A stretch of DNA of 64,000 bases from Ceratopteris richardii. Lineage: Eukaryota; Streptophyta; Polypodiopsida; Polypodiales; Pteridaceae. A model generated the notes under the pieces. It made no database searches, was not told the DNA's origin, and was given only the letters and a program-made list of their open reading frames with translations. This document shows, piece after piece, positions 10,847 to 23,326 of the stretch. The translations under genes were made by a program, and so were the position numbers. The number at the start of each line of letters is the position of its first letter. The stretch's first letter is position 1. The DNA lies in the NCBI GenBank assembly GCA_020310875.1, contig MU260052.1, forward strand, positions 146,001 to 210,000, given 5' to 3'.

Positions 10847-11774
10847 TGTTGCAGAGCAAAGAAGAGCACAAGGCGAAGAAAATGAAGGGCCCCAAAATTT
10901 TTCCGATTTGGACACACAACTTTTGTATCATAACCACTCTTGTATATATTTTCCGTTGTAAATGCACTAGAGGAGTCCTCTAGATGCATCCCCACAGAAA
11001 ATTAGTGATTTACCCATGTACAATAGTAGGAAATTAGTCTTTCAGTGAATAAAGTGCCGGTCTCTTGTGTGAAAGGACCAAACTTAGGGCACTAGTATAT
11101 AAGTCAAAAGTGACTCTTTGTAAAGAACTTTTTGTCATTGTGAAGAAGGAGCACTTCTGAATTTTCGAGTTTGCCTCTTTCTTGCTGATTTTGATCTTCA
11201 TTTTGCTCTTGTATGTGTGTGTGATGCTTGAAATGCATGTGTAGGACTGTTGTCTACCCCTTCCCCTTTGTTTTGAGCTGTTGTAGTGTGTGTGTAAGCT
11301 AGGAGAAGCTGTGGCGCGGGTATTTGTGATTCCCATCATTCACTGTTTTTGCCATAACTTGAAGCAGAGTGGTCAGAATTGAGTGAAACCACCACCGTTG
11401 GATGCGTCTCGTCGAGAGCTTCGAAACGAGTATTGCCTATATTCGGAGTTCTGGGCTGGGAGAAAACCTAAAAATACCAAAACTACTGAAAAGAGGCTTG
11501 CGGCAAACACTTTCAGTATTTCAGTAAGTGTGAGAGGTAGTAGTCTTTTCTCATGCATGCTAGCTAAACCACTTCATTATCCATCACGTGTGCACAAGTC
11601 TTCATACACTTGGTAAGTCGTTCCTTAGGATTGACATTAAAATGTGTGTTAAAGATCCCACTATATGCACTTGTGTGGCAATTGAGGTATAGTCTCATTG
11701 GCACAAGTCCTTGAGTCTTCGTGACTTAAGTACACAAAGTAGCTTTTGATCAGGCAGCTTTACAAGTTCTTTCA
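10847..11774 (+). repeat. 3' LTR of element A (end inferred)
   Basis: It begins TGTTGCAG right after the polypurine tract. It contains AATAAA (near 11047) and a TATATAAG box (near 11093). The right end is placed at ...TTTCA (11774) because copia protease coding sequence starts within a few bases. With no 5' LTR in the window the end cannot be checked by comparison and could be up to about 450 bases shorter. Confidence 0.6.
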
Positions 11775-11784
11775 GCAAGTCCTT

Positions 11785-13590
11785 GGATATTTAACTCAGG
11801 TGCTACAAAGCATGTGACAGGTTGCAGAGATGTTTTTTCTTCTCTTTCCTATTCTTTAAGTAGAAGAGTTACTATTGCAGATGGCAATGATTTGGATGTT
11901 GTAGGAATAGGTATAGTAACTCTAAAGTTAAGAGAAGGTAGTAATTCTCAGATTTCATATGTTCTTTATGTACCTAAAATGAAGAAAAATATGCTATCTA
12001 TATCTGCATTTTTAGGTGATGGTTTTAAAATTGTATTTGAGAGAGATCTTTGTAAGATCTTATCACACAAGGAAGACAAGTGTATTTTGCAAGGTGAGCA
12101 TAGAGGAGGGATTTTTGTTTTGTTAAAAATCAGTCAGGCATATGCGATCTAATCTTCATCACCGGTGGAAGATAGAAAGCTATGGCATGAAAGATTTAGA
12201 CATATTAGTTTTGGAGCTCTCAAGAGTATTAAAGATAGAGGTACGGTTGAGAGTTTAGCCTCATTCCAGCTACCAGATGATTCAGATATATGTGAAGGTT
12301 GTCTTGAAGGTAAGATGCATAAACTACCTTTCAAGAAACATGGTCATATTAGCTACCAGAAAATTTCAGATTATTCATTCATATGTGAATGGACCTATGA
12401 GAGCAGAATCTATTCAAGGCATCAGGTATTTTGTTCTATTCGTTGATGATTTTACGAGATACTCATGGATCTATGGTCTTAAGTTGAAGTCAAAAGTCTT
12501 TCCTATGTTCAAGAAGTTTGTCGCTATGGTTGAAAATGAAAGTCAAGAAACTATCCAGATTCTCAGAAGTGATAGAGGTGGAGAATACTTGTCAAATGAG
12601 TTTCAGAAATTTCTTGATGAGAAAGGTATTACTCGACACCTTACTATTGCTTATACTCCTCAGCAGAATGGTGTTGCAGAAAGAAAGAATAAAGTACTTG
12701 TTGAAATGATGTGGAGCATGATGGCATCCAAGAAGCTTTCACTGAAATTCTGGTTTGATGCAGTACATACAACTAACCACATTTTAAACACGTCATCTAC
12801 AAAAGCTTTAAAGGTAATCACACCTTATGAAGCTTATTATTGTAGAAAACCTAATTTGAGTTACTTCAGAGTGTTTGTATCTTCTTATGTACATATTGAG
12901 AAAACAGACTGAGGCAAACTAGATGTAAAGGCAAAGAAAGTTGTTTTTATTGGATATCATGTTGAGAGTAAAGGATACAGGTTTTATGTTCCAGAGACAG
13001 GTGAAGTTGTTCTTTCACGTAATGCTTATATTTCTGAAAATAAGGTTTATGATAAAGAAACTAAAATTCCAGAGTTAATTAATGAAAATGATTATGGAGT
13101 TTTTAGAAAGATTTTGGATGTAAATGTTCAGCCATATCAGGAGGGAGTTAAAATTCCTAGGATTCAAGAAAGAGTTGAAGAAAGAGGAATTTCACAACCT
13201 TCTACAGAGTCAGTTCCACAAGAGACTTTGATTGCAGAAATGGAAGAAGTTAGAGTTCCAAAAAGTCATGTTACCTCGGATGGACAAGTTTGAGAGCTTG
13301 TGGAAGCTGAAGGGTCAGAAAGAGCTTCACCACTATTTAAGGATACACCTACGTGGTTATATGAGACTTGGAAAGATAGTGGTATAAAGACTTTTACAGG
13401 AACAACAAGGAGTCTGACTAGACAACAACGACAAGATCATGTAAGAACAAAAAGTCAAACTAGACAACAACAACAAAAAGATCATGTAAGTTTTGTTGAA
13501 GACTTTGAGATTCATGATATTTTGGCACTTACGACTATTGAAGATGAACCTGCATGTGTTAAAGATGCACTTAACATTCCTATTTGGAGA
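11785..13590 (+). pseudogene. copia pol, protease to integrase (element G)
   Basis: It starts inside the retropepsin (FNSGATKHVT, 11785 on) and runs through a GAG-pre-integrase region (LWHERFRHISFGAL, 12180 on; zinc residues in CEGCLEGK). The integrase core follows with FVDDFTRYSW, RSDRGGEY and TPQQNGVAERKN (12425-12710). Breaks are a stop at 12150, a frameshift near 12400, a stop at 12910 and a stop near 13290. It was a self-processing polyprotein of a virus-like particle and cannot now be made intact. Confidence 0.88.
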
Positions 13591-15044
13591 AAAGCTATGT
13601 AAGAAGAGAAAAGCTATGTGAGTTACCACAGGGAAAGAAGGCTATAGGTGTAAAATGGATCTTCAAAATCAAAAGGAAAGCAGATGGTACTGTTGATAGA
13701 TACAAGGCCAAGTTAGTTGTCAAAGGATATGCACAACAGAAAGGTATTGATTATGATGAGACATTTGCTCCTACGTCTAGGATGACTGTTATTAGGTCAA
13801 TACTGGCTCTAGCAGCACATTTTGGTTGGCATATATTTCAACTTGACATTAAAACTTCTTTTCTAAATGGTGATTTGTATGAGGATGTGTATATTTAGCA
13901 GCTAGAAGGTTTTGAAGAGATAGGTAAAGAACACTTAGTATGTAAGCTTATAAGAGCTTTGTATGGTTTAAAAGAGGCACCTACAACATGGTATGAAAAA
14001 ATACATACATATCTTTTGACCATTGGTTTCCATAACTCAAATACAACTCCAACTCTTTATGCAAAGCTAAAACAGGTATGATGATTATAGCAATCATTTA
14101 TGTGGATGATGTTATAGTCACAGGTCCTAGAGCCTACGAAGATTTGCAAATGTTCAAAGAACAATTGAAGAAAACATTTGATGTGAATGATTTAGGCTTT
14201 TGCATTATTATCTTGGGATTCAGTTTCTGTTTCAAGATGAGTGTATCTATATGACACAGCAGAAGTACATTGAGAAACTTTTGGAGAGGTTTCAAATGAG
14301 TGATTCTAAACATATGCAAACATCTATGGATGAGAACATGTCTTTACAAATGGTAGCAGATATAGAGCCATTTGATGCTACTTTATATAGTCAAGCAATT
14401 GGTTCCTTGATATATCTTTCTAATACACATCCTGATATACAATTTGCAATTTCTCAAGTATCAAGGTTCATGCAGAATCTGAGAGTGTTACATTGGAAAC
14501 TAGTAAAACGGATCTTTCAATATTTGAAGGGAACTTCAAATTATGCTATGTTATTTTCGAAATCTACACATTTGTTACTAAAAGGATTTTCAGATTCTGA
14601 TTGGGCAGGTGATAGAGACACAAGAAGAGGTACTAGTGGATTTGTTTTTATCTTGGAGATTGTCTTATCTCATGGCTTTCGAAGAGACAACCCACTATTT
14701 CCAATTCATCATGTGAAGCTGAATATCGTGCAACATTTAGAGCTACTCTAGAGTCAGTATGGTTGCAGAAGATTTTCAGTTATCTTGATGTGAAAGTACA
14801 TGAATCCATTCAGATATTTTTAGATAGCCAGAGTGCTATAGCTATAGCAAAGAATTCAATGCATCATGCAAGGACAAAGCATATAGAGGTACACTACCAC
14901 TATATTCGAGAGAAGATAGCTAAGAAGCACATTGAGCTGGTTTATGTTCCTTCTAGTGAGAATGTTGCATATATATTTACCAAAGCATTGACTAGAGATA
15001 GTCATGAGAAGATTTGTAGGTTACTGAAGCTTGTAACAATATGA
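13584..15044 (+). pseudogene. copia pol, RT and RNase H (element G)
   Basis: The RT begins GVKWIFKIKRKADG (13645) and continues through FAPTSRMTVIR, QLDIKTSFLNGDLYEDVYI, ALYGLKEAP and IYVDDVIVTG (14095). RNase H has SDSDWAGDRDTRRGTSG (14590), then LDSQSAIAIAKN (14820) and the 3' end FTKAL near 14980. Stops at 13896 and near 14752, plus frameshifts near 13610, 14085 and 14200, break the frame. Confidence 0.9.
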
Positions 15045-15049
15045 CATTG

Positions 15050-15872
15050 AAGGAGGGATTGTTGGAATCAATGTCAATATGGTCCCAAATCCTGGGCCTA
15101 TAGTTATACAATAATTATCGTATGCACTTGTACAACAAAAAGGTGTGGGCACCTTGGTCTACGAGAGACGTTTATAAAGCTACATTGTATTGACGAGGGT
15201 TGAAGTCCCATGATTTGCCCAACGCAAAGAGAGTTTTTTAATATTGTTTGATCAAAAAGCTTTTGGTGGATGCAAATTCGAAAAGCAAATTGTGAAAAAA
15301 GTGGGCAACGAATATTTTTTGATTTATTTGTTCATTGTAGATTTATACGAAATTGGCTTTTAGTTGTGCTTCTCATTGGAGTACACAAACTATATAAAGA
15401 GAGCCTTGGCTCATTATGTATAATTACTCAAAGATCTCAAGCTAGATTTTGAAGATTCTGAAGCTTTGGAGGTGAAGATTTGGTGAAGGAGAGGCTACTC
15501 TCTTGGAGCAAGAAGTCTTCTACAAGGTGGTGGTAACTATCTTTTATGAGTTAACCTTATATTTTTTTTAGGGTTTCTCTACCCTAATCTCAAAATTAGG
15601 GTTGGTTGATTTACAATTTTGTTAGACATTTTTGTGAGAATAAGGTTAGCTTCATTGCTCATTCACTTCACACATTTAGACTATTTCAACATAATCTAAA
15701 TTTTGCATCATCATCTTCTTGGATATTCTTCCATTAGTGAGTGCACCACTTTATATGGTTGAGTAGTACTCCCATGTTGTAATTTGGACATCTATTTTTA
15801 GTGAGTAAGCTTTGGCTTACGTTCTCTATCCTTGTCTCAAGATCTCTTTCTTTCTCTATCTCACTTATCATC
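15050..15872 (+). repeat. Polypurine tract and 3' LTR of copia element G
   Basis: GAAGGAGGGAT (about 15049-15059) precedes TGTTGGAATCAATG at 15060, the usual copia LTR start. A TATATAAAG box lies near 15392. No second LTR is in the window, so the right end is uncertain. I stop it at the end of the first copy of a 262-bp direct repeat, but it could extend to 16160. Confidence 0.65.
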
Positions 15873-16160
15873 TTAATTAATTAAGTGTGGAACTTAAATT
15901 ACAATTTTGTTAGACAATTTTGTGAGAATAAGGTTAGCTTCATTGCTCATTCACTTCACACATTTAGACTATTTCAACATAATCTAAATTTTGCATCATC
16001 ATCTTCTTGGATATTCTTCCATTAGTGAGTGCACCACTTTATATGGTTGAGTAGTACTCCCATGTTGTAATTTGGACATCTATTTTTAGTGATTAAGCTT
16101 TGGCTTACGTTCTCTATCCTTGTCTCAAGATCTCTTTCTTTCTCTATCTCACTTATCATC
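15611..16160 (+). repeat. 262-bp tandem duplication at the LTR end
   Basis: 15611-15872 and 15899-16160 are near identical (about two differences by eye). They are separated by 26 bases beginning TTAATTAATTAAG. The duplication is much fresher than the decay of the copia pol beside it. Confidence 0.9.
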
Positions 16161-16533
16161 CTTTGCTCAAAAGGTTTTAGTTTGGAACGATCCTAAGGCC
16201 CCAAATTCCAACAAAAGGTTTGGATACATTCAAATACATGTGCCATTACAGAAAGGCAACACCTCATGTGGTTGGAGAGTGATTGCAAATGCAGTAAGGT
16301 TCTTGGAAATAAGGTTTTACAGTGCTAAGTTAAACTTGTCAGACTATCCAGATCCATGGGTCATCTTGATCAAGGATAGAGCAATAAATGCCATTATGAA
16401 ACATGCAATATGCCCTTATGATCCAGACACACCTCCACCACCACCAAATAAAAACAAGTCTAAAGAAAAGAAGAAAGGTTTTCCTGTTCAGTCCCCATTA
16501 AAGCATCGGCCAAAGAATAAGAGTAGAGGTTAA
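16161..16533 (+). pseudogene. Ulp1-like (C48 peptidase) C-terminal fragment, copy 1
   Basis: The reading frame gives a segment with Q and C spaced as in the Ulp1 oxyanion/catalytic region (PLQKGNTSCGWRVIANA). Then come a hydrophobic helix and a proline/lysine-rich tail ending PLKHRPKNKSRG. Upstream catalytic His and Asp regions are missing, cut off by copia G. Ulp1-like domains occur both in SUMO proteases and in plant transposon proteins (for example some MULEs). The duplicated block with an unknown partner gene favours a transposon or low-copy family over a host SUMO protease, but this is inference. A diverged copy lies at 20905-21229. Confidence 0.5.
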
Positions 16534-17271
16534 GGCTCCAAAAAGGTCCACAAGCAGCATAGAGGTCGGGGCTCCAAAAAGGAAAGAAAAAAAGGGTGAA
16601 ACATTATATTTTTTGAATGTAAGATTGTAATCTAATGTGTAACCAACATATGTTGGAAGATTTATTTATGTACAAATCCTATGTAAGCCACTCTTCATCT
16701 AGAAGATGGTCATTCTAACTATATTTATACGCCTTGAGTAATATAATGTTGAATTGATCCTCTTGAGAACTAAGCAAAAGGACTTCATTCCATGGTTGAA
16801 GCATCATCAAAATGTCTATTTTGTGTTTTTTATTTATTCTTGTTGAAAAGTTAAATATGAGGAGGATAGAGAAGGTTTTATGACATGACCAATACAAGTG
16901 ATATGGGCAATCAGAGAATTTCGGATGGCCTATATCACTTGTATCAGTCGTGTCATTTTCCATTTTGTCATACCATCCTCTCAAGGCAACTATGCATAAG
17001 ATGAGTTCACATGGAAACTAGTATTTCTCATCAGTCAAATCTTAATGCAAAATTTACATTTTGAAGCATGTTTTGGTAGTTTGTAATACATGACCAATTC
17101 AAGAAATAAGGATGATTCGAGAAGCTCAGATTGCCCTAGTCGCTTGAGTCCTTCATCTTCTCTAATCTCTTCTACACTGTAATATGACTAAACTTCATGC
17201 TCTAGATATTTGAATTTCAGTTGACTTGGAATTGCACCAAGTTCTCCAACCTCTTTAACATTCCTAGTTAT
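16534..17271. other. Non-coding, with two foldback sequences
   Basis: No gene is recognised. An inverted repeat at 16881-16955 has arms built on TGACATGACCAATACAAGTG. A weaker relative lies at 17090-17156. Both belong to the same foldback family as those at 21600-21935. Confidence 0.6.
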
Positions 17272-17732
<461 letters not shown>

Positions 17733-17783
17733 CTCAAATACTTAAATTGAAACTAGTTATTGAAAAGTAAAAGTAATGTTCAT

Positions 17784-18265
17784 CTAGAATTTACTCATAT
17801 GCAAGTTCTTGTATAATCATTGCACCACTGTAAACTCATCAAAATGTTGAAATTAAACAAAAAAATGCCAATATGAATATAGTCCATAGAAAGCCATAAT
17901 TGAAGTGATGTAATGAGTCACATTCTTAGTTACCATCCTGCAAAGAAAAATCAATGGAAGTATGGAAAAGGTTCTAAAAAGGGATATATATTATGTAAGA
18001 ATTGCTTGGTTTGTTTTCTTGAGTCACCTAGAATTTACTCATGCAAGTTCCTGTATAATCATTGCACAATAGAAGAAACCTCATCAGAATCTTGAAATTA
18101 AACAAAAAATGCCAATATGAATGTAGTCCATAAAAAGGCATAATTGAAGTGATGTAATCTGTCACATTCTTAGTCACCATCCTGCAAAGAAAAATCAATG
18201 GAAGTATGAATAAAACCTTCTTAAAGAAGGAGATATATTATGTAAGAATGTCTTGGTTTCTATTC
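17784..18265 (+). repeat. About 244-bp tandem duplication (two copies)
   Basis: 17784-18027 and 18028 to about 18265 match over most of their length (CTAGAATTTACTCAT start, AAAAATCAATGGAAGTATG near the end). There are small indels and mismatches. No coding function is seen. Confidence 0.75.
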
Positions 18266-18286
18266 AATAAACTTTTTTTAGACTTG

Positions 18287-19527
18287 TTACAATCTTATGG
18301 GTTGGAACTTGATCACCCTGGGTGGCAGGCAAGTTATGCAAGATAATGTTTTCTCTGATCTAATGTTAACTATTGCATCATCAATTGAGAATCTGAACTG
18401 TGATGATAGCTCATCAAGGTATTCTAGGAGCTCCCTTACATTTTGGAGTTTCCAATTTGCAGTGACAAATATTTTCCTAGATTGAAAATTTGGATGAATC
18501 AATACTTCTAACTCAAATTCTAGACAGCTCTCCTCTGACTCCAAGGCTATCCAGAGTTCAAGCTTTCTTTTCCACTTTTTGTAGTCATATCCTAAAACCA
18601 TAGATTATCAAGATATCTAATATGAGATTGAAAGAGAATTTGGACTAACTTTTCATAAAATGATGTCACCTACATTTTGAACTTCTTTGGTATCCCATTC
18701 CCTACCTAAAACATCATCAATCTCTGAAATGGAGACTCTCCTATTCAACCACATTGATTTTGTTTTCTACAATAACATGTTTTTAAAGCACTCTATAAAA
18801 CATGAATACGAAAAAACCATTGAACCTTTATCCTTCTCGAAATTCAACTTGCTGACATTGCCTTTTGGATGTCAAATTTTATTTTGCATAGAAAACTTGA
18901 AACTATTGCATGATCATGAGCATCCCAATCTAATGAAGAGATGCAAGGAGGAGGCAAATGTACAAGATTTCCATAAGACATCCTCCCTGATGGCACGTGA
19001 TAATCTGCAAAATGGAAAAATAACCCTATGCTATTGAAAAATTGAACAGATTTGTCTGCATACATAAGTTCTACATATTCCTTATGAAGAACTTTGAATG
19101 TTCCTGTTAAACATTCAACAGGCTTCCACTCCACAATATTGGAAGGAAATATATCTGCAATACAAAAACATATATGTTGTTATACAAAAACAACTAAAAT
19201 CATAGAAGAGCATTGTAAAACTTCACTTACAATACGAAGGGAATTGCAGATGATTTTCTAGACAAGATCCTTAGCGTTGTACACATGTTGTACTCTTGCA
19301 AACCAACCGCATCTCGTCAATTTGAAACTGAGAATATGTCCTCTCCAATGGTTTCTTGTATCGTCTCTTTTAGCATGCTTGACTTTATGGGCACCTCTGC
19401 AGCTAGAAAGCATAGTAACCCAATCATTTACCTTCACAAGAAGAGGTTTCCACAAAGAATCCTCTCTTCTATTGTAAACCTCACATGAGATTACACGATT
19501 GGAAGGACGACAAGAAGAAGGAGCCAT
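18287..19527 (-). pseudogene. Unknown three-exon gene, copy 1 (decayed)
   Basis: Minus strand. Exon 1 starts at ATG 19527 (MAPSSCRPSNRV) and ends at 19231 before GTAAGT. Exon 2 begins at 19154 after TTGTATTGCAG and carries ECLTGTFKVLHKEY and NLVHLPPPCISSLDWD. A further segment (18601-18287) begins MVLGYDYKKWKRKLELW; the junction was not resolved. In-frame stops (after NAKDLV and after NMLL) argue it is dead. I do not recognise the protein. Copy 2 at 22430-23326 preserves exons 1-2 in similar form, so this was once a real coding unit. It lies convergent to the Ulp1-like fragment. Confidence 0.55.
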
Positions 19528-20002
19528 TCACATTGAGAAGAAGAAGAATGCTCAAAGCAAGAAATCGACATTCATAAATTTTGGCAGTATTTATAGATAA
19601 AAAGGCTTTGTACACGTGGAAACTTTTGATTTGATGTAAACCCTGTCGACGAATGACCATGAAATTTTGTGAACCCAAAAGTGTTTCATATCTTCAAAAA
19701 TCATTTCCTTCTTGGAACTTTAAAAATATGCATTGTGTGGTGTGCAAAAATATCTTTTCTTGCATCAAACCAAAAAAAATTGTACACTGAATACAAGAAT
19801 CTTCATCACTTTCGCGACGCTTTTAGAACATATTTTCTTAAAAAAATAATTTCTTCATATGGTTAAAGGAGACAACAATGTTATATTCTTGTACACGTCT
19901 AGAGACTCTATTTGTGAGTTTCCTTAATCCGTCATTAGCAAATAGCCCATTTTTGTCCATTTTTTGCCCTAATGTGTAGCACATTGTCATAGGGTGACAC
20001 TT
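19528..20002. other. Space between divergent genes of the duplicated block
   Basis: No gene is seen. It lies between the minus-strand unknown gene (ATG at 19527) and the + strand Ulp1-like unit, so it would hold both promoters. The end (AGCAAATAGCCC ... TTTTTTGCCCTAATG) is repeated near 23735-23775, marking the edge of the block. Confidence 0.4.
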
Positions 20003-21229
20003 ATGGCCAAGGACTATGTTGTTGTGTCCAGGCTAAGATATAAATTTGATAAAACTATTGTACCTCTTAACAAGCATGATAAAAAATTCTTTGATATTCT
20101 TAACTTTCTTCCAGCAAGAAACCCTAAGCCATCTTCAATAAAAATTGAAGAGATCTCTTCTCATGAACATTTAACAAGAAATGCAGCAAATTATGAGGAG
20201 GAGAAGAAAAAGAAGAATTTATTGTCAGAAGAATTTCTTATCATTAAGGATATTAAGAGGTTGAGAAAAGAAAACTTAGAGCTTTTAAAGAAAGCACATG
20301 GCCAGGTACTTGTGAATGCTTCAATGCCCTGGTAGGAAGACTATATGCTTGACATAAGGCCTAAAGACAAAAAAATGTTGAGAGAATTCAATGTTGAGAT
20401 CTTTGATAGCATATTCAACATAGCTCTCAGGTATTGTCTTATGGCCATAATATGCTCATCATTTTTTCAGTAATTAAAAGCCTCCTTGATGAATCTATTC
20501 TACTATTCAAGCATGGAGAAATTGGTCATCTTCTTAAGGGCTTGAATATATAATTTATCCATATATTGAAAAGTAAATTTTCATTCATATATTCTATATA
20601 AAGTCATTCTTTTCCTAACGGTGAAGTTTTATTTACAAGTGTGATTTACATTTCTTGGGGTCATTCAAGTCTCATAATTATTAAATTTAATGAATATCAA
20701 GCCTTGTTTATGAATTCTCTCCAATCACAACATGGAAATTGCAAATTGCAAGTTCTAGTACACTTCCAATGCTCTTTTGTATCACCATTTCCATGCATTC
20801 TGATATTTTTTTAGCTTTGTAGTCTGTGTAGCTTTCGAAAATGCATATTGATCAAAAGTGTGCACATATTTGAAAATTGAATGTAAGAGATAGTTTGGGT
20901 ATATGTGAATTCTTGTGCCAATACAAAAAGACGTTACATAATGTGGACAGAGAGTAGTTTCCAATGCAATAAGGTTCTTAGAACACATATTTTACAATTT
21001 TGATCTGAATTTATTTGATTATCTAGATGCATGGTTCCTTTTGGCCATAGAAAAAGCAATTCATGCCATCTTGAAAGATGTTATCTATCCATATGATCCA
21101 AACTCTCCTCCACTGCCTCCACTAGATAAGAAAATTTAAGATAAGAAGAAAGGACCTCCTAATAACTCTCCATTGAAGTATGTCCCAAAGAATAAGCACA
21201 AAAATGGGAAGAATAAAAAACAAAAATAA
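20003..21229 (+). pseudogene. Ulp1-like gene, copy 2 (decayed)
   Basis: A + strand segment from ATG 20003 (MAKDYVVVSRLRYKFDK) runs with a lysine/glutamate-rich helix to a stop near 20335. Coding-like sequence continues past it (EDYMLDIRPKDKKMLREF) to a possible donor near 20432. The last segment (20905-21229) is homologous to copy 1: PIQKDVT, a stop, then CGQRVVSNAIRFLE, YPYDPNSPP and SPLKYVPKNKHK. Internal stops show decay. The catalytic Cys and a preceding Gln are recognisable. The upstream part suggests what copy 1 lost to the copia insertion. Confidence 0.5.
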
Positions 21230-21599
21230 ATATATAGTTTTTGTATCTATGATTACCTCTTGATGTACGCCCATGTATTTCCACCATATGTTGGAAGATA
21301 TTTATTCTCTCTACTATTTTAAATACTAATTTTGTATAGAAAGGAACCCTTCAGCGCATTGTATGTATTGAAAAGTGATGTCATTCTATCTTTATTTGGA
21401 AGATAGTATTTGTAATTCATGTTTCTTCATAGAAATCATTGTTTCAACTTCTTAATGTTGGTAGTACTTTTGTCTGAAATGTAGGAAGGATTTATGGTGT
21501 GCCTACTATTCATGTGATCAATTGACATGATATGTGGTTTACCATTTATGCTATATCTTGATTTGGTGATTGTTGAACTAAAAACTTGGGCTTGTGAAG

Positions 21600-21712
21600 C
21601 AGAATGGGGAAGATTGGAGGACACGACCAATTCAAGCGATTAGGGAAATCGAAGAACTTCCAATGGCCCTAATCGCTTGAATTGGTCATGTCCTCCAATC
21701 TTCTCCATTTTG
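21600..21712. repeat. Strong foldback: 46-nt inverted repeat with 21-nt loop
   Basis: Arms 21600-21645 and 21667-21712 are complementary at about 43 of 46 positions. The core is GACCAATTCAAGCGATTAGG. The transcript would form a long hairpin. Related, weaker hairpins follow at 21765-21838 and 21871-21933. Confidence 0.85.
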
Positions 21713-21764
21713 TAATATTCCTACCCTTGATGGTTTATATACCTTGCTTATCACTAACAAATAG

Positions 21765-21933
21765 GTCATGATCGATTCAAGCAAAGAGAGTAGTCGGAGA
21801 ACTTCAAATGGCCCTAATCGCTTGAATCGATTGCGCCCTTTGATACACTATCCATTAAGATTGAAAAAAAGGACATGACCATTTCAAGAAATTAGGGCTT
21901 TGATGGCCCTTATTGCTTGAATTGTGTGTGTCC
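21765..21933. repeat. Two further foldbacks of the same family
   Basis: 21765-21838 pairs ATCGATTCAAGC with GCTTGAATCGAT across a spacer containing GGAGAACTTCAAATGGCCC. 21871-21898 pairs imperfectly with 21906-21933 (GGACATGACCATTTCAAG with CTTGAATTGTGTGTGTCC). Confidence 0.7.
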
Positions 21934-22021
21934 TCCAAGCATCTCCACTTTGTAATATATCTACCCTTTAATGATGTATGTAGCTAATCAGCAACATGGA
22001 TAATTTTTTTTTCTTATCTTG

Positions 22022-22400
22022 AACATTTAGTCTGGGAGAATGTCTTTGAACAATAAAAACCTTCCACAAAAATGATATAAGTCTTTGAGCAATAGAAATC
22101 TTCCACAATAGTGATATAAACCAAAACAATGCCAATATGAATATGAAGAGTTTACATTTAAAGCAAAAAGAGAAACCTATTTAGCACTCTATCTAGCTAA
22201 TCACCAACATGGAGATATTCTTTATCCTCTAGTCATTATAAGGGAGAAGTCTTTGAACAATAGAAAAATTCCCCATCAATGATACATGTCTTTGCACAAT
22301 AGAGACCTTCCACAACAATGATATAAACAAAGCAATGCCAACATGAATATGAAGCACTCACATTAAAAATAGAGAAAAATGTATTTAGCACTCAATGTCT
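22022..22400 (+). repeat. About 207-bp imperfect tandem repeat
   Basis: GTCTTTGAACAATAG, CTTCCACAA.AATGATATAAAC and GCCAA.ATGAATATGAAG recur with a period of about 207 bases. Non-coding, in block copy 2. Confidence 0.65.
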
Positions 22401-22429
22401 ATGTTTCCGTAAAAAAATTTAATCGAGAT

Positions 22430-23326
22430 ATCTGATGTGAAATTGAAAGAGAATTTGGAATAACTTTACATAAAACAATGTCTCTTAGCATTTGAACTTC
22501 TTTGCTATCTCATTCCCTACCTAAAACATCATCAATCTCTGAAATTGAAACTCTCCTATTCAACCACATTGTTTTTATTTTTTGTAATAACATGTTTTTA
22601 AAACATGCTACAAAAATGTGAATAAGCAAAAACAATTGAATCTTTATCCTTCAAGAAATTTGGCTTGGTGACATTGCACTTTGAATGCCATCTTTCATTT
22701 TGCATAGAAAATTTGAAACTGATAATTGATCAGGAGAATTCCAATCTAATGAAGAGATGCAAGGAGCAGGTAGATGTACAAGATTTCCATAAGCACTCCT
22801 CCCTAATGGTACCTCATAATATGAAAAATAGGCAAATAATTGAATGCTTTTGAAAAATGAAACATATTTGTTTGCATACAAAAGTTTTGCATAATCTTTA
22901 TGAAGAACACTTAATGTTCCTGTTAAACATTCAATAGGTTGGCACTCTTGAACATTGGAAGGAAAAATATTTGCAATACAAAAATAGATAGCTTGTAATA
23001 CAAAAACAATTGAAAATTCTAAAAGAGCACTGTTTAACTTCACTTAGAGTACAACGGGAATTACAGATGATTGTTTAGCACCAGATCTTTAGGAGTATAG
23101 ACATGTCACATTTCTTTAATTTGAAACTAAGAGTACGGCCTTTCCAATGGTTTTTTCTATTGTCTCTTTTAACTCAGTTCACTCTATGGGCAACTGTGCA
23201 ACTAGGAAGCATGATCAACCAATCATTTAGCTACACAGAAAGAGATTTCCATAAGTAATCCTATCTTCTATTGTAAACCTCACATGAGGTTACATGATTG
23301 AAAGGTCAACGAGAAGTAGAAGCCAT
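22430..23326 (-). pseudogene. Unknown gene, copy 2 (decayed, last exon missing)
   Basis: Minus-strand relative of 18287-19527. ATG is at 23326 (MASTSR). The middle exon has ECLTGTLSVLHKDY, YGNLVHLPAPCISSLDWN and FLCKMKDGIQSAMS, and the 3' part has ISEIDDVLGREWD. The segment matching MVLGYDYKKWKRK of copy 1 is absent, and stops occur. Conservation between copies is higher in the exon-like parts than around them, supporting former coding function. Function unknown. Confidence 0.5.

Larger units (their letters stand above)
1..11774 (+). mobile_element. Ty3/gypsy LTR retrotransposon A (OTA-like), 5' end outside window
   Basis: The order on the + strand is gag (C-terminal part), PR, RT, RNase H, integrase, a second protease-like domain, a large extra ORF, a polypurine tract and a 3' LTR. 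The RT carries FLDGFSGYNQ and YVDDL, typical of the non-chromoviral OTA branch of plant Ty3 elements. The 5' LTR, primer-binding site and gag start lie left of the window, so no LTR pair or target duplication can be checked. Coding potential is well kept: only two in-frame stops, both TAG (710 and 9885), interrupt about 10 kb. This suggests a fairly young insertion. It seems to have landed in copia element G, whose protease domain begins just after 11774. Confidence 0.9.
11775..16160 (+). mobile_element. Degenerate Ty1/copia element G, 5' part missing
   Basis: The + strand copia order protease, GAG-pre-integrase, integrase, RT, RNase H is present, followed by a polypurine tract and an LTR starting at 15060. 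The gag and 5' LTR are absent and presumably lie left of element A, which appears to have inserted into the protease. Several stops and frameshifts mark it as dead. Confidence 0.85.
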
